From positions 124,001 to 188,000 of the forward strand of contig NZ_CAXIED010000001.1 in assembly GCF_964023145.1 (NCBI RefSeq): a stretch of 64,000 nt of DNA, given 5' to 3'. The position numbers and the translations under genes were made by a program. Origin of the DNA: Chlamydia sp. BM-2023 (GTDB taxonomy: Bacteria > Chlamydiota > Chlamydiia > Chlamydiales > Chlamydiaceae). The notes under the pieces are model-generated. The model was not told the DNA's origin. It saw nothing but the letters and a program-made list of their open reading frames with translations, and searched no databases. This document shows, one piece after another, positions 19,564 to 28,005 of the stretch. The number at the start of each line of letters is the position of its first letter. Position 1 is the stretch's first letter.

Positions 19564-19649
19564 GACTTATTCCTTAAATCGAAAGATAAAATGGTATTTT
19601 AACACAAAAGCATATTAGAAAGACACCTAAACAGCTTAGTCATAAAATA

Positions 19650-20750
19650 TTAAGATTCGTTTGCATAAGAATTGTAATTGAAGGAAGGCAGGGGGAAGCT
19701 TTTCCCTGAGGCGTAATCGAATCTGTAACGGGCTGCTACCTCTGGTAAGCCATCGTTTATAATGGGCTTATTACGGCTATGTTGAGCTAGTAATTGCACG
19801 ATTTCTCTATTTCCAGGATTTGCTCCGGTTTTATTAACCAAAGATGCATACATAAGCCACCACGCTTTCCAGGTAAGTAGAGTAAGGTTTATATCGCAGC
19901 TGATGTCCCCTTCATTAATGAGGGGGTAGATAGCTCCGATCATTCCTGATAACCCCCCTACCCTTTCTTCATAGTCAAAAAAGAAACTCGGAGCGGAAAT
20001 ATCGACTTGCCGGAATAGCTCTACTTGATACCAATTCGGCTTATGTTTACACAAATGCAAAATCCATCGGGTTGAGGCTATTCTTTCCTTTACCTCGGAT
20101 ACTTCTTGAAAGAGATGCTGGCATTCGGGATCGAGGTTCTCAAGCTTATCTTCCATGCGTTTTTGCAAACTACGAATTAATCTAGCGGCTTTACCCCAGG
20201 TATTCCCCTCGGCGTGAGAAAGTAATTTTTGATATTCACCTTTGGTCATCACCTGGAAAAGCAGCCACACACAAGGATCAAAAATCGAATGGCGTTCTTC
20301 TGCAAACCCCAGGGGACTTGTCCAATACATTTCAGGAGATAAGTTTTCTTTATCTGCGCTCTCTTTAGAACCAAGTTCTATGAACTTGCTTACGAAGTAA
20401 AAAGGGCAGTATCTTATTAATAAGCAATCTAGATTCTCTACAGTGTAGAGTATGCTTATTGTTGGAGGGGCTTCTTTCCTTCCAATAAATAGCTTGATGG
20501 GTGGAGATAAACATTCGAAGATAGGTAATAGCAATAGGGCTCCGGAAAGAACCGCAGCCACCGCCAGGGCCACAACAACCCCAGGATGAACAATTCCACA
20601 GGCAAGAACAGCGGATAGCCCAATAGAAAGAAAAGCAAAGAAGGCTCCAGCTATAGCTGAAGCATTTTTCCTTAAGCTCTCAAAGACATTGTGCAAGCGG
20701 CTATTTTGGCATACCCTCGAGTAACTCAAATCACAACGCATTGGATTCAC
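19650..20750 (-). CDS. DUF1389 family protein with internal deletion
   Basis: This is a shortened paralog (366 residues from the GTG at 20750, which lies five bases after AAGGTG; a GTG at 20756 and an ATG at 20741 are alternatives). The helix pair with ACGIVHPGVV is intact. The block that normally follows (GFLNVIK, LTIQELR, FG and LP), about 75 residues, is missing and replaced by about 27 unrelated residues between SPPIKLF and ENLDCLL. The rest is preserved: YCPFYFVSKFIELG, EMYWTSPLGFAEE, CKHKPNWYQVELFR (HG is replaced by HK) and YRFDYASGK. The frame is open throughout, so it may still be expressed, but it could be a decaying copy. Confidence 0.82.
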   Translation of the reverse strand: MNPMRCDLSYSRVCQNSRLHNVFESLRKNASAIAGAFFAFLSIGLSAVLACGIVHPGVVVALAVAAVLSGALLLLPIFECLSPPIKLFIGRKEAPPTISILYTVENLDCLLIRYCPFYFVSKFIELGSKESADKENLSPEMYWTSPLGFAEERHSIFDPCVWLLFQVMTKGEYQKLLSHAEGNTWGKAARLIRSLQKRMEDKLENLDPECQHLFQEVSEVKERIASTRWILHLCKHKPNWYQVELFRQVDISAPSFFFDYEERVGGLSGMIGAIYPLINEGDISCDINLTLLTWKAWWLMYASLVNKTGANPGNREIVQLLAQHSRNKPIINDGLPEVAARYRFDYASGKSFPLPSFNYNSYANES

Positions 20751-20913
20751 AATCACACCTTAAACTGCTTTGCCTCTAAGGCATTAAATGTTAACCACGT
20801 AACCAGTTAAATCCCAGAAAATTAAAGCGAAAATCATTAGAAGAGCTTCTCTGTGCTTACTAGAATAATTAAGCAGAAGAAAAGCTCATTTTGACAGTGA
20901 AACAGCGTAAGGG

Positions 20914-22149
20914 TTATTCGGGGAATTCCTTCCGTTCTCCGGTTCGAACATCAATATTGAAAACTGGAATACCTAACAGGCTTGCAGGCCCCTTCAATAT
21001 AATTGACTTTAAATCCACAGCCTTGTTTCTGACGCGTCGGTTGAGAAAATTGACTAATCCCAAATGCCAATCTAAGACACCTTTTGCTCTCTCTGCTTTT
21101 ACCCCATCGAGGAGTTCAGACCAAGTCAGCAAATCGATATCGTGGTCATAGGAACCGCTTGTTTCATGAATGTATGGATGGACAACCTGAAAACTTCTCC
21201 ATGTAGAGGTACCGACACCGAAATTTTCCAATAAACCCAACTCATTCAAATCATAAACACTTACCTGCTTAAATAGTTGCAACTGCTCCCAAGAGATGCC
21301 GTGTTTACAAAGTACCAGTAAGTCCTGCTTTCTACAGAGATCTTTACCCGCGTGGCGTTTATTTATCAACGCATCGTCTAAATCGTTCAGTTTTGCTAGC
21401 ATGCGCTCTTGTACAGAGTCCACTAAATCTTTAGCTTCCTCCCAGGTATCACCTTGAGCGTGTCTACAAAGCTCAGCATATTCACCCTCGGTTAAGGTCT
21501 GCGCAAGAAACCAAGACAGTTTATCGAAAGCTGTCATTTTGTTTACGGTTAAGCCTAAAGGAGCTGTCCAGTAAGTCTGCGGTAGCATCTTGTAAGATTC
21601 CGGAACGCTCTTAGGGCCCTCATCGATAAATCTTTTCATTAAATGCCATGGGCAGTGTTTTAGCAAAACATTATCCAATACCGGTAAATTCATACCTTGG
21701 CATGCCGATTCTAACTTACCAATACCGAAGCTCTTCACTTTCTTCTCAAGATTCTTCGATAAAAAGGAAAAGTCACCGGCAGATAAACACGCCAAAACAA
21801 AGCGGAGTTCTTGAATTGTTAATCGCTTTTCAACACATAGGTCATAAATAACCCGAGGATAGGTTTCACGTATTACATCAAGAAATCCTTGCGGCATCGC
21901 TGGTTGCAAATACCTCCGTGCGGCAAGAGCTAGCATCACAGTAGCAACTACCACAGACAATGCCAATCCCAAGAGTATTGCAGGATGGGTCACCCCAAGA
22001 ACAACGGCAGCTATACAGGCAACAGATATAATACTAAAAACAATACCTGTTATTGCTAGCGCGTGATTTCGCAATCCACTCGCTAATTTTTTAGAGACTC
22101 CACCTGGATGAGCTGTAGTAAGAGGAACTCCAGAAGTTGTAAGACTCAT
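20914..22149 (-). CDS. DUF1389 family protein, Inc-like
   Basis: The gene encodes 411 residues from an ATG at 22149 with CAGGT upstream. It has a Thr-rich N-terminus (about 28 residues) and helices at about 30-50 and 55-77 with the turn VLGVTHPAIL, where the usual Cys is Leu. MPQGFLDVIRETYP opens the domain, HCPWHLMKRFIDEG is near residue 164, and YWTAPLGL, HGISWEQLQLFK and the tail FNIDVRTGERKE follow. All family blocks are present and in order. Function is unknown. Confidence 0.9.
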   Translation of the reverse strand: MSLTTSGVPLTTAHPGGVSKKLASGLRNHALAITGIVFSIISVACIAAVVLGVTHPAILLGLALSVVVATVMLALAARRYLQPAMPQGFLDVIRETYPRVIYDLCVEKRLTIQELRFVLACLSAGDFSFLSKNLEKKVKSFGIGKLESACQGMNLPVLDNVLLKHCPWHLMKRFIDEGPKSVPESYKMLPQTYWTAPLGLTVNKMTAFDKLSWFLAQTLTEGEYAELCRHAQGDTWEEAKDLVDSVQERMLAKLNDLDDALINKRHAGKDLCRKQDLLVLCKHGISWEQLQLFKQVSVYDLNELGLLENFGVGTSTWRSFQVVHPYIHETSGSYDHDIDLLTWSELLDGVKAERAKGVLDWHLGLVNFLNRRVRNKAVDLKSIILKGPASLLGIPVFNIDVRTGERKEFPE

Positions 22150-22502
22150 AATTTATACCTGAAACAAAAAAATAAAATTAAAGTCATTATACCATATAAA
22201 CAAGCAATCAAACAGTTGAAAATGAACATTTTTTGTTTATTTAGGCAAGTATTGGCATATATTTAAAGAGATCTTAAAAAAAACTAAGGTTTTTAGAATG
22301 TAGCGACACTACAAAATACTGCTTCGTTTTGACATACCGAAAGAAACAGCGCTACAGCCTATCTAAGATCTGGGATCGTCTTAAATCTGTTGTTTTTCCA
22401 GCAACTATTTACATAGGCGCTCGTAGGGAATATTCGGGGCAAATAAAGTTGGATTGATAGTTTTCACATTGAAAAATTCACCCTATTGGCCCCTTACAAG
22501 TC
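22150..22502. other. Intergenic gap inside the DUF1389 array
   Basis: About 350 AT-rich bases between two paralogs on the minus strand. No reading frame with a ribosome site, no strong hairpin and no convincing promoter pair was seen. It presumably holds the promoter of the 20914-22149 gene. Confidence 0.3.
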
Positions 22503-23687
22503 TTAACCTCTTGGGTTGAAGGGAATCGATGGAAAAACTCTCTCCGCACCAGTTTTATTCAGCAAATCCATCATCACCCGATGACTATCCCATTCACCTT
22601 CTCTACGTGTTTGAACATACTCCAACCACTCTCCGCAGGTAAGTAAAGCTGCGTTGTGATCATAATTTTCAGGATCGTTTTCATTGATATGAGGGGACAA
22701 TACAAACGAGCTTCTCGCCAACCAATCTGGACCCCCCAAGCCGAGCCACGCTAAGAAAGCAAGAAAATACGGGTCCCCTTGTTTTATTAGCTGTAGCTGG
22801 TCCCAGTTCACTTGAGACTCACATAACAACTTTATTTGAGTATCTGGGAAAACGGAAGACGCAATGCTACCTACCAGCTCAATTAGATTTTTCTTTTTGA
22901 AACGAGGATCAATAGTATCTATGCAAGCTAACATCCGTGGCTGTAGATCCTGAAGCAACTCTTTAGCTTGGTTCCAAGTAGATGCTTGAGCATGTTCACA
23001 GAGTTTCTGATATTCTTCCCGGGTTACACACTGAGCAAACATCCAAGACAACTCATGAAATGCTGTGCTAGTAAGAAGCTTTAAACGAGCTACCCAATAA
23101 AGCCTCGGGGGCGATTCCTCAGCCTCAGCAACATCTTTAAAGCCAAGTTCTATAAACTCTTTAATAAAATACCATATACAATGCTTCCGCAAGACATCGT
23201 CTAATTCCGGCATTTCAACATCTTGACATGCCGCTGTTAGGCGTTCAAGACCGAAACTCTCTACCTTGTTTTTACAACTTTCAGAAGGAAAATCAAAAAC
23301 TCCCGAAGAGAGACCTGATAAAACACAGCGTAACTCTTGAATCGTTAAAGACTTTTCAAAACAAAGCTTAGCAATAACTTCAGGGTAGACTTTCTGAAGA
23401 ACTGATAGAAAACCCCTAGGCATAGGAGGTCTTAAATACCGCAATACAGCATATACGGACAAAATCCCCGCAAAAATCACGGAAAATACCGCGCCTGCTA
23501 TAGCCACAGGAGGCAAGAGAGCTGCCGCCACCACAGAAGTTAGTACTACTGCTAGTACTACTGCAAGAGTAGCCAAAATTACGCTAGCTATAGTAAATGC
23601 GTGCCTATGCAGAATATACTTTGCACTTTCCGTAAAAGTGGGATAAACAACTGTCTTCTCATGAATAGGATCGGCTATTGAAATCAC
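22503..23687 (-). CDS. DUF1389 family protein, LLP-turn subclass (GTG start)
   Basis: The gene encodes 394 residues. The GTG at 23687 is chosen because AAGGGAG lies five bases upstream; no ATG follows within the N-terminus. Helices at about 31-54 and 60-82 surround AALLPPVAIAGA, the LLP turn shared with the genes at 5164, 6539 and 7850. MPRGFLSVLQKVYP opens the domain. The Cys-Pro landmark is altered to HCIWYFIKEFIELG near residue 168, and the HG block reads CESQVNWDQLQLIK. It stops at IPFNPRG without the family tail. It is among the more divergent members. Confidence 0.87.
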   Translation of the reverse strand: MISIADPIHEKTVVYPTFTESAKYILHRHAFTIASVILATLAVVLAVVLTSVVAAALLPPVAIAGAVFSVIFAGILSVYAVLRYLRPPMPRGFLSVLQKVYPEVIAKLCFEKSLTIQELRCVLSGLSSGVFDFPSESCKNKVESFGLERLTAACQDVEMPELDDVLRKHCIWYFIKEFIELGFKDVAEAEESPPRLYWVARLKLLTSTAFHELSWMFAQCVTREEYQKLCEHAQASTWNQAKELLQDLQPRMLACIDTIDPRFKKKNLIELVGSIASSVFPDTQIKLLCESQVNWDQLQLIKQGDPYFLAFLAWLGLGGPDWLARSSFVLSPHINENDPENYDHNAALLTCGEWLEYVQTRREGEWDSHRVMMDLLNKTGAERVFPSIPFNPRG

Positions 23688-23860
23688 TGTCTCCCTTAGA
23701 ATTAAATACTTAGATTAAAATACTGGGAAAAGCCTATCACAAAGAAACTTTCTATTAAACTCTAACTCTTTAACCCACAGAGATCAAAATTACAAATATG
23801 CTGAAGAATAAGTTAAAAATATTTAAAGAACGTAGTCTCTAAAAATATAGGGACCAGTTA

Positions 23861-23897
23861 AAAAAATTACCACACACTCACTTTTATGAATGTGTGG
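23861..23897 (-). terminator. Rho-independent terminator of the repeat-bearing DUF1389 gene
   Basis: On the minus strand, CCACACA and TGTGTGG arms (plus-strand 23870-23876 and 23891-23897) form a stem extended by further pairs, followed by TAA and seven T residues (plus-strand 23861-23867). It lies about 60 bases after the stop of the 942-residue gene, so that gene is likely transcribed separately from the next paralog. Confidence 0.7.
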
Positions 23898-23957
23898 CTA
23901 AAGAAAAGCAGGAAATAGGAGGGTTAAGCTTCAGAAAAACCCCGATAACCCTTCAAA

Positions 23958-26786
23958 CTATTTTTCTCGTGTTCTCTCTCCAGTAGTGTTATTTAAACGA
24001 TAGAAAGGAATTGTAGGAGAGTCGGTTAATGTTAAAACCCCACTGCGGACCCGACGATTTAAAAGCCCTACGCTTCCTGCATAGTCTCCCCACGCTCCTG
24101 CTCGACTCCTGACATATGCCAGATCTGCTATCCACTCTTTCCAAGTAAGTAGAGCTATTTCAGGTTTAAAGTTCCCCTCTTCTTCATTTATGAACGGAAA
24201 AGCAGCTACCGTGGCGCGCAATACATCCCCTCCTCTACCTCGCATATCTATATTGAAGAAGTGGTTAATAGAAGTGCTATCTAAATATCTGCATAGTTGA
24301 AGTTGCTCCCAAGATATCCCGTGCTTGAATAGTGCCAATAACGTCTCACTTCGTTCCAGATTGTTCTTCACATCCCGAGCTCCTACGAGACCGCTGAGAG
24401 TATAGCCTTCTCTTGGATAAGCATTCACACGCTCTAAAACAGATTCACGTAAATCCTTTACTTGATCCCATGTACTGTTTCTTGCATGATCAAGAAGCTT
24501 TTCATATTCATCCTGAGATATTGTTCTCAGCAAGAACCAAACGATGGGTTGAAAAATTGATACCTCATTGAAAACGAATCCTAAACGAGATGTCCAATAT
24601 ACTTCCGGAGACAACCCTTCGGCTTCAGGCATTTCCCTTGGACCTAGTTCAATAAAGCGTTTTAGAAAGTAAAAAGGACAATGCTGAAGCAAAAGATCTT
24701 CTAAAGAAGGAAGTAGAGAGGCACAACGCACCCCTTCTAAACGTTCAACACCAAAACGTCTTACTTTTACCCAAAGTGCTTCCGAATAATTTTGCTTATC
24801 ACCACCCTCTGCTAGTCCTTTCAACAAACAGCGTAATTCTTGAATGGTTAAGCTCTGCTCGACGCATATATCAGAAATCGCCTCAGGGTAAAAGGTTCTC
24901 ATCACAGAGATAAAGCCTTCAGGGAGAGAAAACTCCCATGCCTCACTCTCAGAAACCACAAGTTCTTCTGGAGTAACAGGAACTACTGCAGCAGCTGTCT
25001 CTATAGAAGCCTGAGCTCCTTCATTATTAGAAAGCTCACTCGCACTATATGGAGAAACCAAATCTAATACACTAGGAGCCCCTTCTTTTGAAGCGTTGTC
25101 AACCGATAAATCTAGTGTTTCCACCTTGCTTCCAGGAACCTCTTTAGAATAAAGAACCTCCTCCTCGCCTTCTAAAACGTCCTCAGCCAATAAAAATGCT
25201 GTATTCAGCATGCTATTATCAAATTCAGAATCTGATAACCTAGACTCCTCCTCTACAAGAGCTGCTTCTTCAGAAGCTGTAGTGACTACTTCAACAGGTA
25301 AAGTTGTAGAAACTGCCTCAGAAAAAGCTGAAGCATCATAATCCGGGCCATTATCAACCAATAAAATTGGTACTTCCACTAAATTACTATCAAACTCAGA
25401 ACTAGAATCTGATAACCCAGACTCCTCCTCTACAACAGCTGTTTCTTCAGAAGCTGTAGTGACTACTTCAACAGGTAAAGTTGTAGAAACTGCCTCAGAA
25501 AAAGCTGAAGCATCATAGTCCGAGCCGTTATCAACCAATAGAAGTGATGCTTCCACCAAATTACTATCAAACTCAGAACTAGAATCTGATAACCCAGACT
25601 CCTCCTCTACAAGAGCTGTTTCTTCAGAAGCTGTAGTGACTACTTCATCAACAGGTAAAGTTGTAGAAACTGCCTCAGAAAAAGCTGAAGCATCATAATC
25701 CGGGCCATTATCAACCAATAAAATTGGTGCTTCCACTAAATTACTATCAAACTCAGAGCTAGAATCTGATAACCCAGACTCCTCCTCTACAAGAGCTGTT
25801 TCTTCAGAAGCTGTAGTGACTACTTCATCAACAGGTAAAGGTGTAGAAACTGCCTCAGAAAAAGCCAGAGCATTATAATCCGGGCCATTATCAACCAATA
25901 GAATTGATGCTTCCACCAAATTACTATCAAAATCAGAGCTAGAATCTGATAACCCAGACTCCTCTACTACAAGAGCTACTTCAGAAAAAGTAGCTGGGAC
26001 TAATTCAGAAAGAGGAGGAGTACCTTGCGCCTCATCGTTAGGGAAAAGATCTCCTAACCCCTCTACATAGCTTTCAATATCTAAATCTAAAGATTCTACT
26101 CTTGTAGGGACCTCTTCAGGAGGAGCTGATGTCCCACGATCTGGGCCGTTATCAGCTAATAGAATTGGCGCTTCCACTAAGTTACTATCACGCTCAGGGC
26201 TAAAATCCGATAACACTTGCTCTTCATTTTGCACTTCCTGTGAGCTTATACTAACATCCCCTCTAAGAGCTCTAGGATCAACTAAAGGCGTTAGCTCAAA
26301 GCCCCCATCAACATTCGAATGAGCCCTGTGATGAAAGGATAACCAAAGATTATTATCTTCTGATTCCATACCACCTTCAAGGGAAGATTGCCTAGAGATA
26401 TTCCGATGTGAGCTCACGTCTTCTTCTATATCATTACACGCATCCGTGCTCAATCTAGGACTAAAATACACATAGATTAAAGCAACTAATGCCACGCTAA
26501 ATGCCGCTAGAGATACAGAAAAGCTTATAGTGGTCAACGGAGATAGAAAACCACAAAATATAAGGGCAGCAAATGTAGCGGTTAGCAAAGCTAAAATAAC
26601 AACATAGGCAATGCAATGAACTAGAGAACATTCAGATGAAGGTTTGTTAGATCCAACGAGAGGGGGCAACTCGCTCTCCCCAGCGTTAGCAGAAAACGCG
26701 TGCTCCTCCAGAAAATTGACTAAAGAAGAAGGTTCATTATTTGGAACCGTAATAAAACGAGCATTAGAATTATGCAGTGCACCCAC
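23958..26786 (-). CDS. Giant DUF1389 protein with acidic tandem repeats (GTG start)
   Basis: The gene encodes 942 residues from the GTG at 26786 (AGGT seven bases upstream), more than twice the family norm. The order is: polar N-terminus (1-57); helix pair at about 58-80 and 84-107; a long acidic Ser/Glu/Asp/Val-rich region (about 110-618); and a normal DUF1389 domain (about 620-942, from LPEGFISVMRTFYP to YRLNNTTGERTREK). Residues of about 267-511 are four near-identical copies of a 59-60 residue unit that includes ESGLSDSSSEFDSNLVE and LLVDNGPDYDASAFSEAV, flanked by degenerate copies. Near-identity at DNA level implies recent expansion. If the protein is an Inc, the repeat arm would form an extended acidic spacer on the host side; that is inference. 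It is the first gene of the array and diverges from the NIF3 gene. Confidence 0.9.
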   Translation of the reverse strand: MGALHNSNARFITVPNNEPSSLVNFLEEHAFSANAGESELPPLVGSNKPSSECSLVHCIAYVVILALLTATFAALIFCGFLSPLTTISFSVSLAAFSVALVALIYVYFSPRLSTDACNDIEEDVSSHRNISRQSSLEGGMESEDNNLWLSFHHRAHSNVDGGFELTPLVDPRALRGDVSISSQEVQNEEQVLSDFSPERDSNLVEAPILLADNGPDRGTSAPPEEVPTRVESLDLDIESYVEGLGDLFPNDEAQGTPPLSELVPATFSEVALVVEESGLSDSSSDFDSNLVEASILLVDNGPDYNALAFSEAVSTPLPVDEVVTTASEETALVEEESGLSDSSSEFDSNLVEAPILLVDNGPDYDASAFSEAVSTTLPVDEVVTTASEETALVEEESGLSDSSSEFDSNLVEASLLLVDNGSDYDASAFSEAVSTTLPVEVVTTASEETAVVEEESGLSDSSSEFDSNLVEVPILLVDNGPDYDASAFSEAVSTTLPVEVVTTASEEAALVEEESRLSDSEFDNSMLNTAFLLAEDVLEGEEEVLYSKEVPGSKVETLDLSVDNASKEGAPSVLDLVSPYSASELSNNEGAQASIETAAAVVPVTPEELVVSESEAWEFSLPEGFISVMRTFYPEAISDICVEQSLTIQELRCLLKGLAEGGDKQNYSEALWVKVRRFGVERLEGVRCASLLPSLEDLLLQHCPFYFLKRFIELGPREMPEAEGLSPEVYWTSRLGFVFNEVSIFQPIVWFLLRTISQDEYEKLLDHARNSTWDQVKDLRESVLERVNAYPREGYTLSGLVGARDVKNNLERSETLLALFKHGISWEQLQLCRYLDSTSINHFFNIDMRGRGGDVLRATVAAFPFINEEEGNFKPEIALLTWKEWIADLAYVRSRAGAWGDYAGSVGLLNRRVRSGVLTLTDSPTIPFYRLNNTTGERTREK
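25252..25985. repeat. Four in-frame direct repeats of 177-180 bp
   Basis: Repeat units recur with spacings of 177, 180 and 180 bases, taken from the start of the same motif at 25331, 25508, 25688 and 25868. The units differ by a few substitutions and a 3-base indel (VDEVV against VEVV). More diverged copies continue on both sides, including 26130-26215. The period is a multiple of three, so copy-number change would keep the frame. Confidence 0.9.
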
Positions 26787-27154
26787 GATCGATACCTAAG
26801 AATTTTAACCATTATAGCTTTATATTCTCGAATAGCAGGGATACAACACAATTAAACCAAACCCCGATTTAAGAGGAGAGCATGTTATCTAGAGACATGA
26901 TAATACCCAAGAAAATTTTTACTATATACCAAGAAAATCATTTAATTTTTTCGCACATAAAATACTTAGATAAAAAACTTAAACAACAGAGATTTTAAGA
27001 AAAAAAGATCTAAAAATACTAAGCGAGAGGTAAATACCCTACAACAGCGATCTAAGAGCGTAAAACAAGAACCTCGTTATACTCCCCTGTAAAGATTGCC
27101 AGGAATTTTTATTTATGAATTAATGTAAGTTCCAATAACTGCTTTCACTTGAAT
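26787..27154. other. Divergent intergenic region between the array and NIF3
   Basis: About 360 very AT-rich bases separating the minus-strand DUF1389 array from the plus-strand NIF3-pepF-groE block. It must contain promoters in both directions, but no box pair was clear enough to name. It marks the boundary between the accessory array and the conserved backbone. Confidence 0.4.
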
Positions 27155-27910
27155 ATGAACGTTGCTGATCTTCTTACTTATTTGAATGACCTACTTTCTC
27201 CGCAAGCCTTTCCGGACTATGCTCCTAATGGATTACAAATAGGCAATCCCAATACAGTTATCGAAAAAATAGCAGTAGCGGTAACTGCAGATTTAGCAAC
27301 AATACAAGCCGCCATTGATCTAGAGGCTAACGTTTTAATTGTTCACCACGGCTTATTCTGGAAAGGCATGCCCTATCCCATTACAGGCATGCTTTATAAT
27401 CGAATACAACATCTAATTAACCATGATGTCCAATTACTCGCCTATCACCTACCTCTAGATGCACATCCTAACATCGGAAATAATTGGAAAGTTGCTATTG
27501 ATCTGCAATGGGACAACCTAGAGTCCTTTGGAAGTTCTCTTCCTTATCTTGGTGTTCAGGGATCATTTCCTCCAATACCCATAGAAAAGTTTATAGAAAA
27601 GCTATCAGACTATTACCAAGCGCCAATAAAAGCCCAGGCCCTTGGAGGACCAAAACAGGTTTCCTCAGCAGCTTTAATCTCCGGAGGCGCTTACAAAGAC
27701 CTCGCGCAAGCGATCCTTTGCAAAGCTGATTGTTTTATCACAGGAAACTTTGATGAGCCTGCCTGGTCTATGGCTTGGGAAAACCAAACTCATTTCCTAG
27801 CCTTTGGACATACAGCTACAGAGAAAGTTGGACCAAAAGCCTTGGCAAATTGTCTGCAGGGACAGCTACACATCCCATCAACATTTATAGATACTACAAA
27901 CCCCTTTTAA
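27155..27910 (+). CDS. NIF3-family dinuclear metal-centre protein
   Basis: The gene encodes 251 residues from the ATG at 27155; a TTG two codons upstream is possible. The start LLTYLNDLLSPQAFPDYAPN, the block PNGLQIG, LIVHHGLFWKG, YHLPLDAHP and the C-terminal FGHTATEKVG are the signatures of the NIF3/YbgI/YqfO family, whose His and Glu residues bind two metal ions in a toroidal hexamer. Proposed roles include GTP cyclohydrolase-type or nucleotide-metal hydrolysis, but the cellular function is not settled. It lacks the CutA-like insert seen in some Gram-positive members. It is followed closely by pepF in the same direction. Confidence 0.88.
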   Translation: MNVADLLTYLNDLLSPQAFPDYAPNGLQIGNPNTVIEKIAVAVTADLATIQAAIDLEANVLIVHHGLFWKGMPYPITGMLYNRIQHLINHDVQLLAYHLPLDAHPNIGNNWKVAIDLQWDNLESFGSSLPYLGVQGSFPPIPIEKFIEKLSDYYQAPIKAQALGGPKQVSSAALISGGAYKDLAQAILCKADCFITGNFDEPAWSMAWENQTHFLAFGHTATEKVGPKALANCLQGQLHIPSTFIDTTNPF

Positions 27911-28005
27911 CCTTCCCAGAAGGGAGACAATCCTGCTTGGCTTTTTCTTGGAACTTACTTTATAGTGGGCTCTTTTTTTATTACTTCAAAAATACCGAAA
28001 TAACT

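Noticed and set aside
25252..25985. The 177-180 bp repeats as a CRISPR array
   Set aside because: The units are contiguous, in frame, coding, and lack short repeats with unique spacers.
1..26786. Array as a prophage or integrated mobile element
   Set aside because: No integrase, transposase, phage structural gene or attachment repeats were seen; the genes are all of one chlamydial family.
27775..28005. Extension of pepF upstream to 27775
   Set aside because: It overlaps the NIF3 gene and is unlike PepF; the ATG at 28006 gives the usual length.
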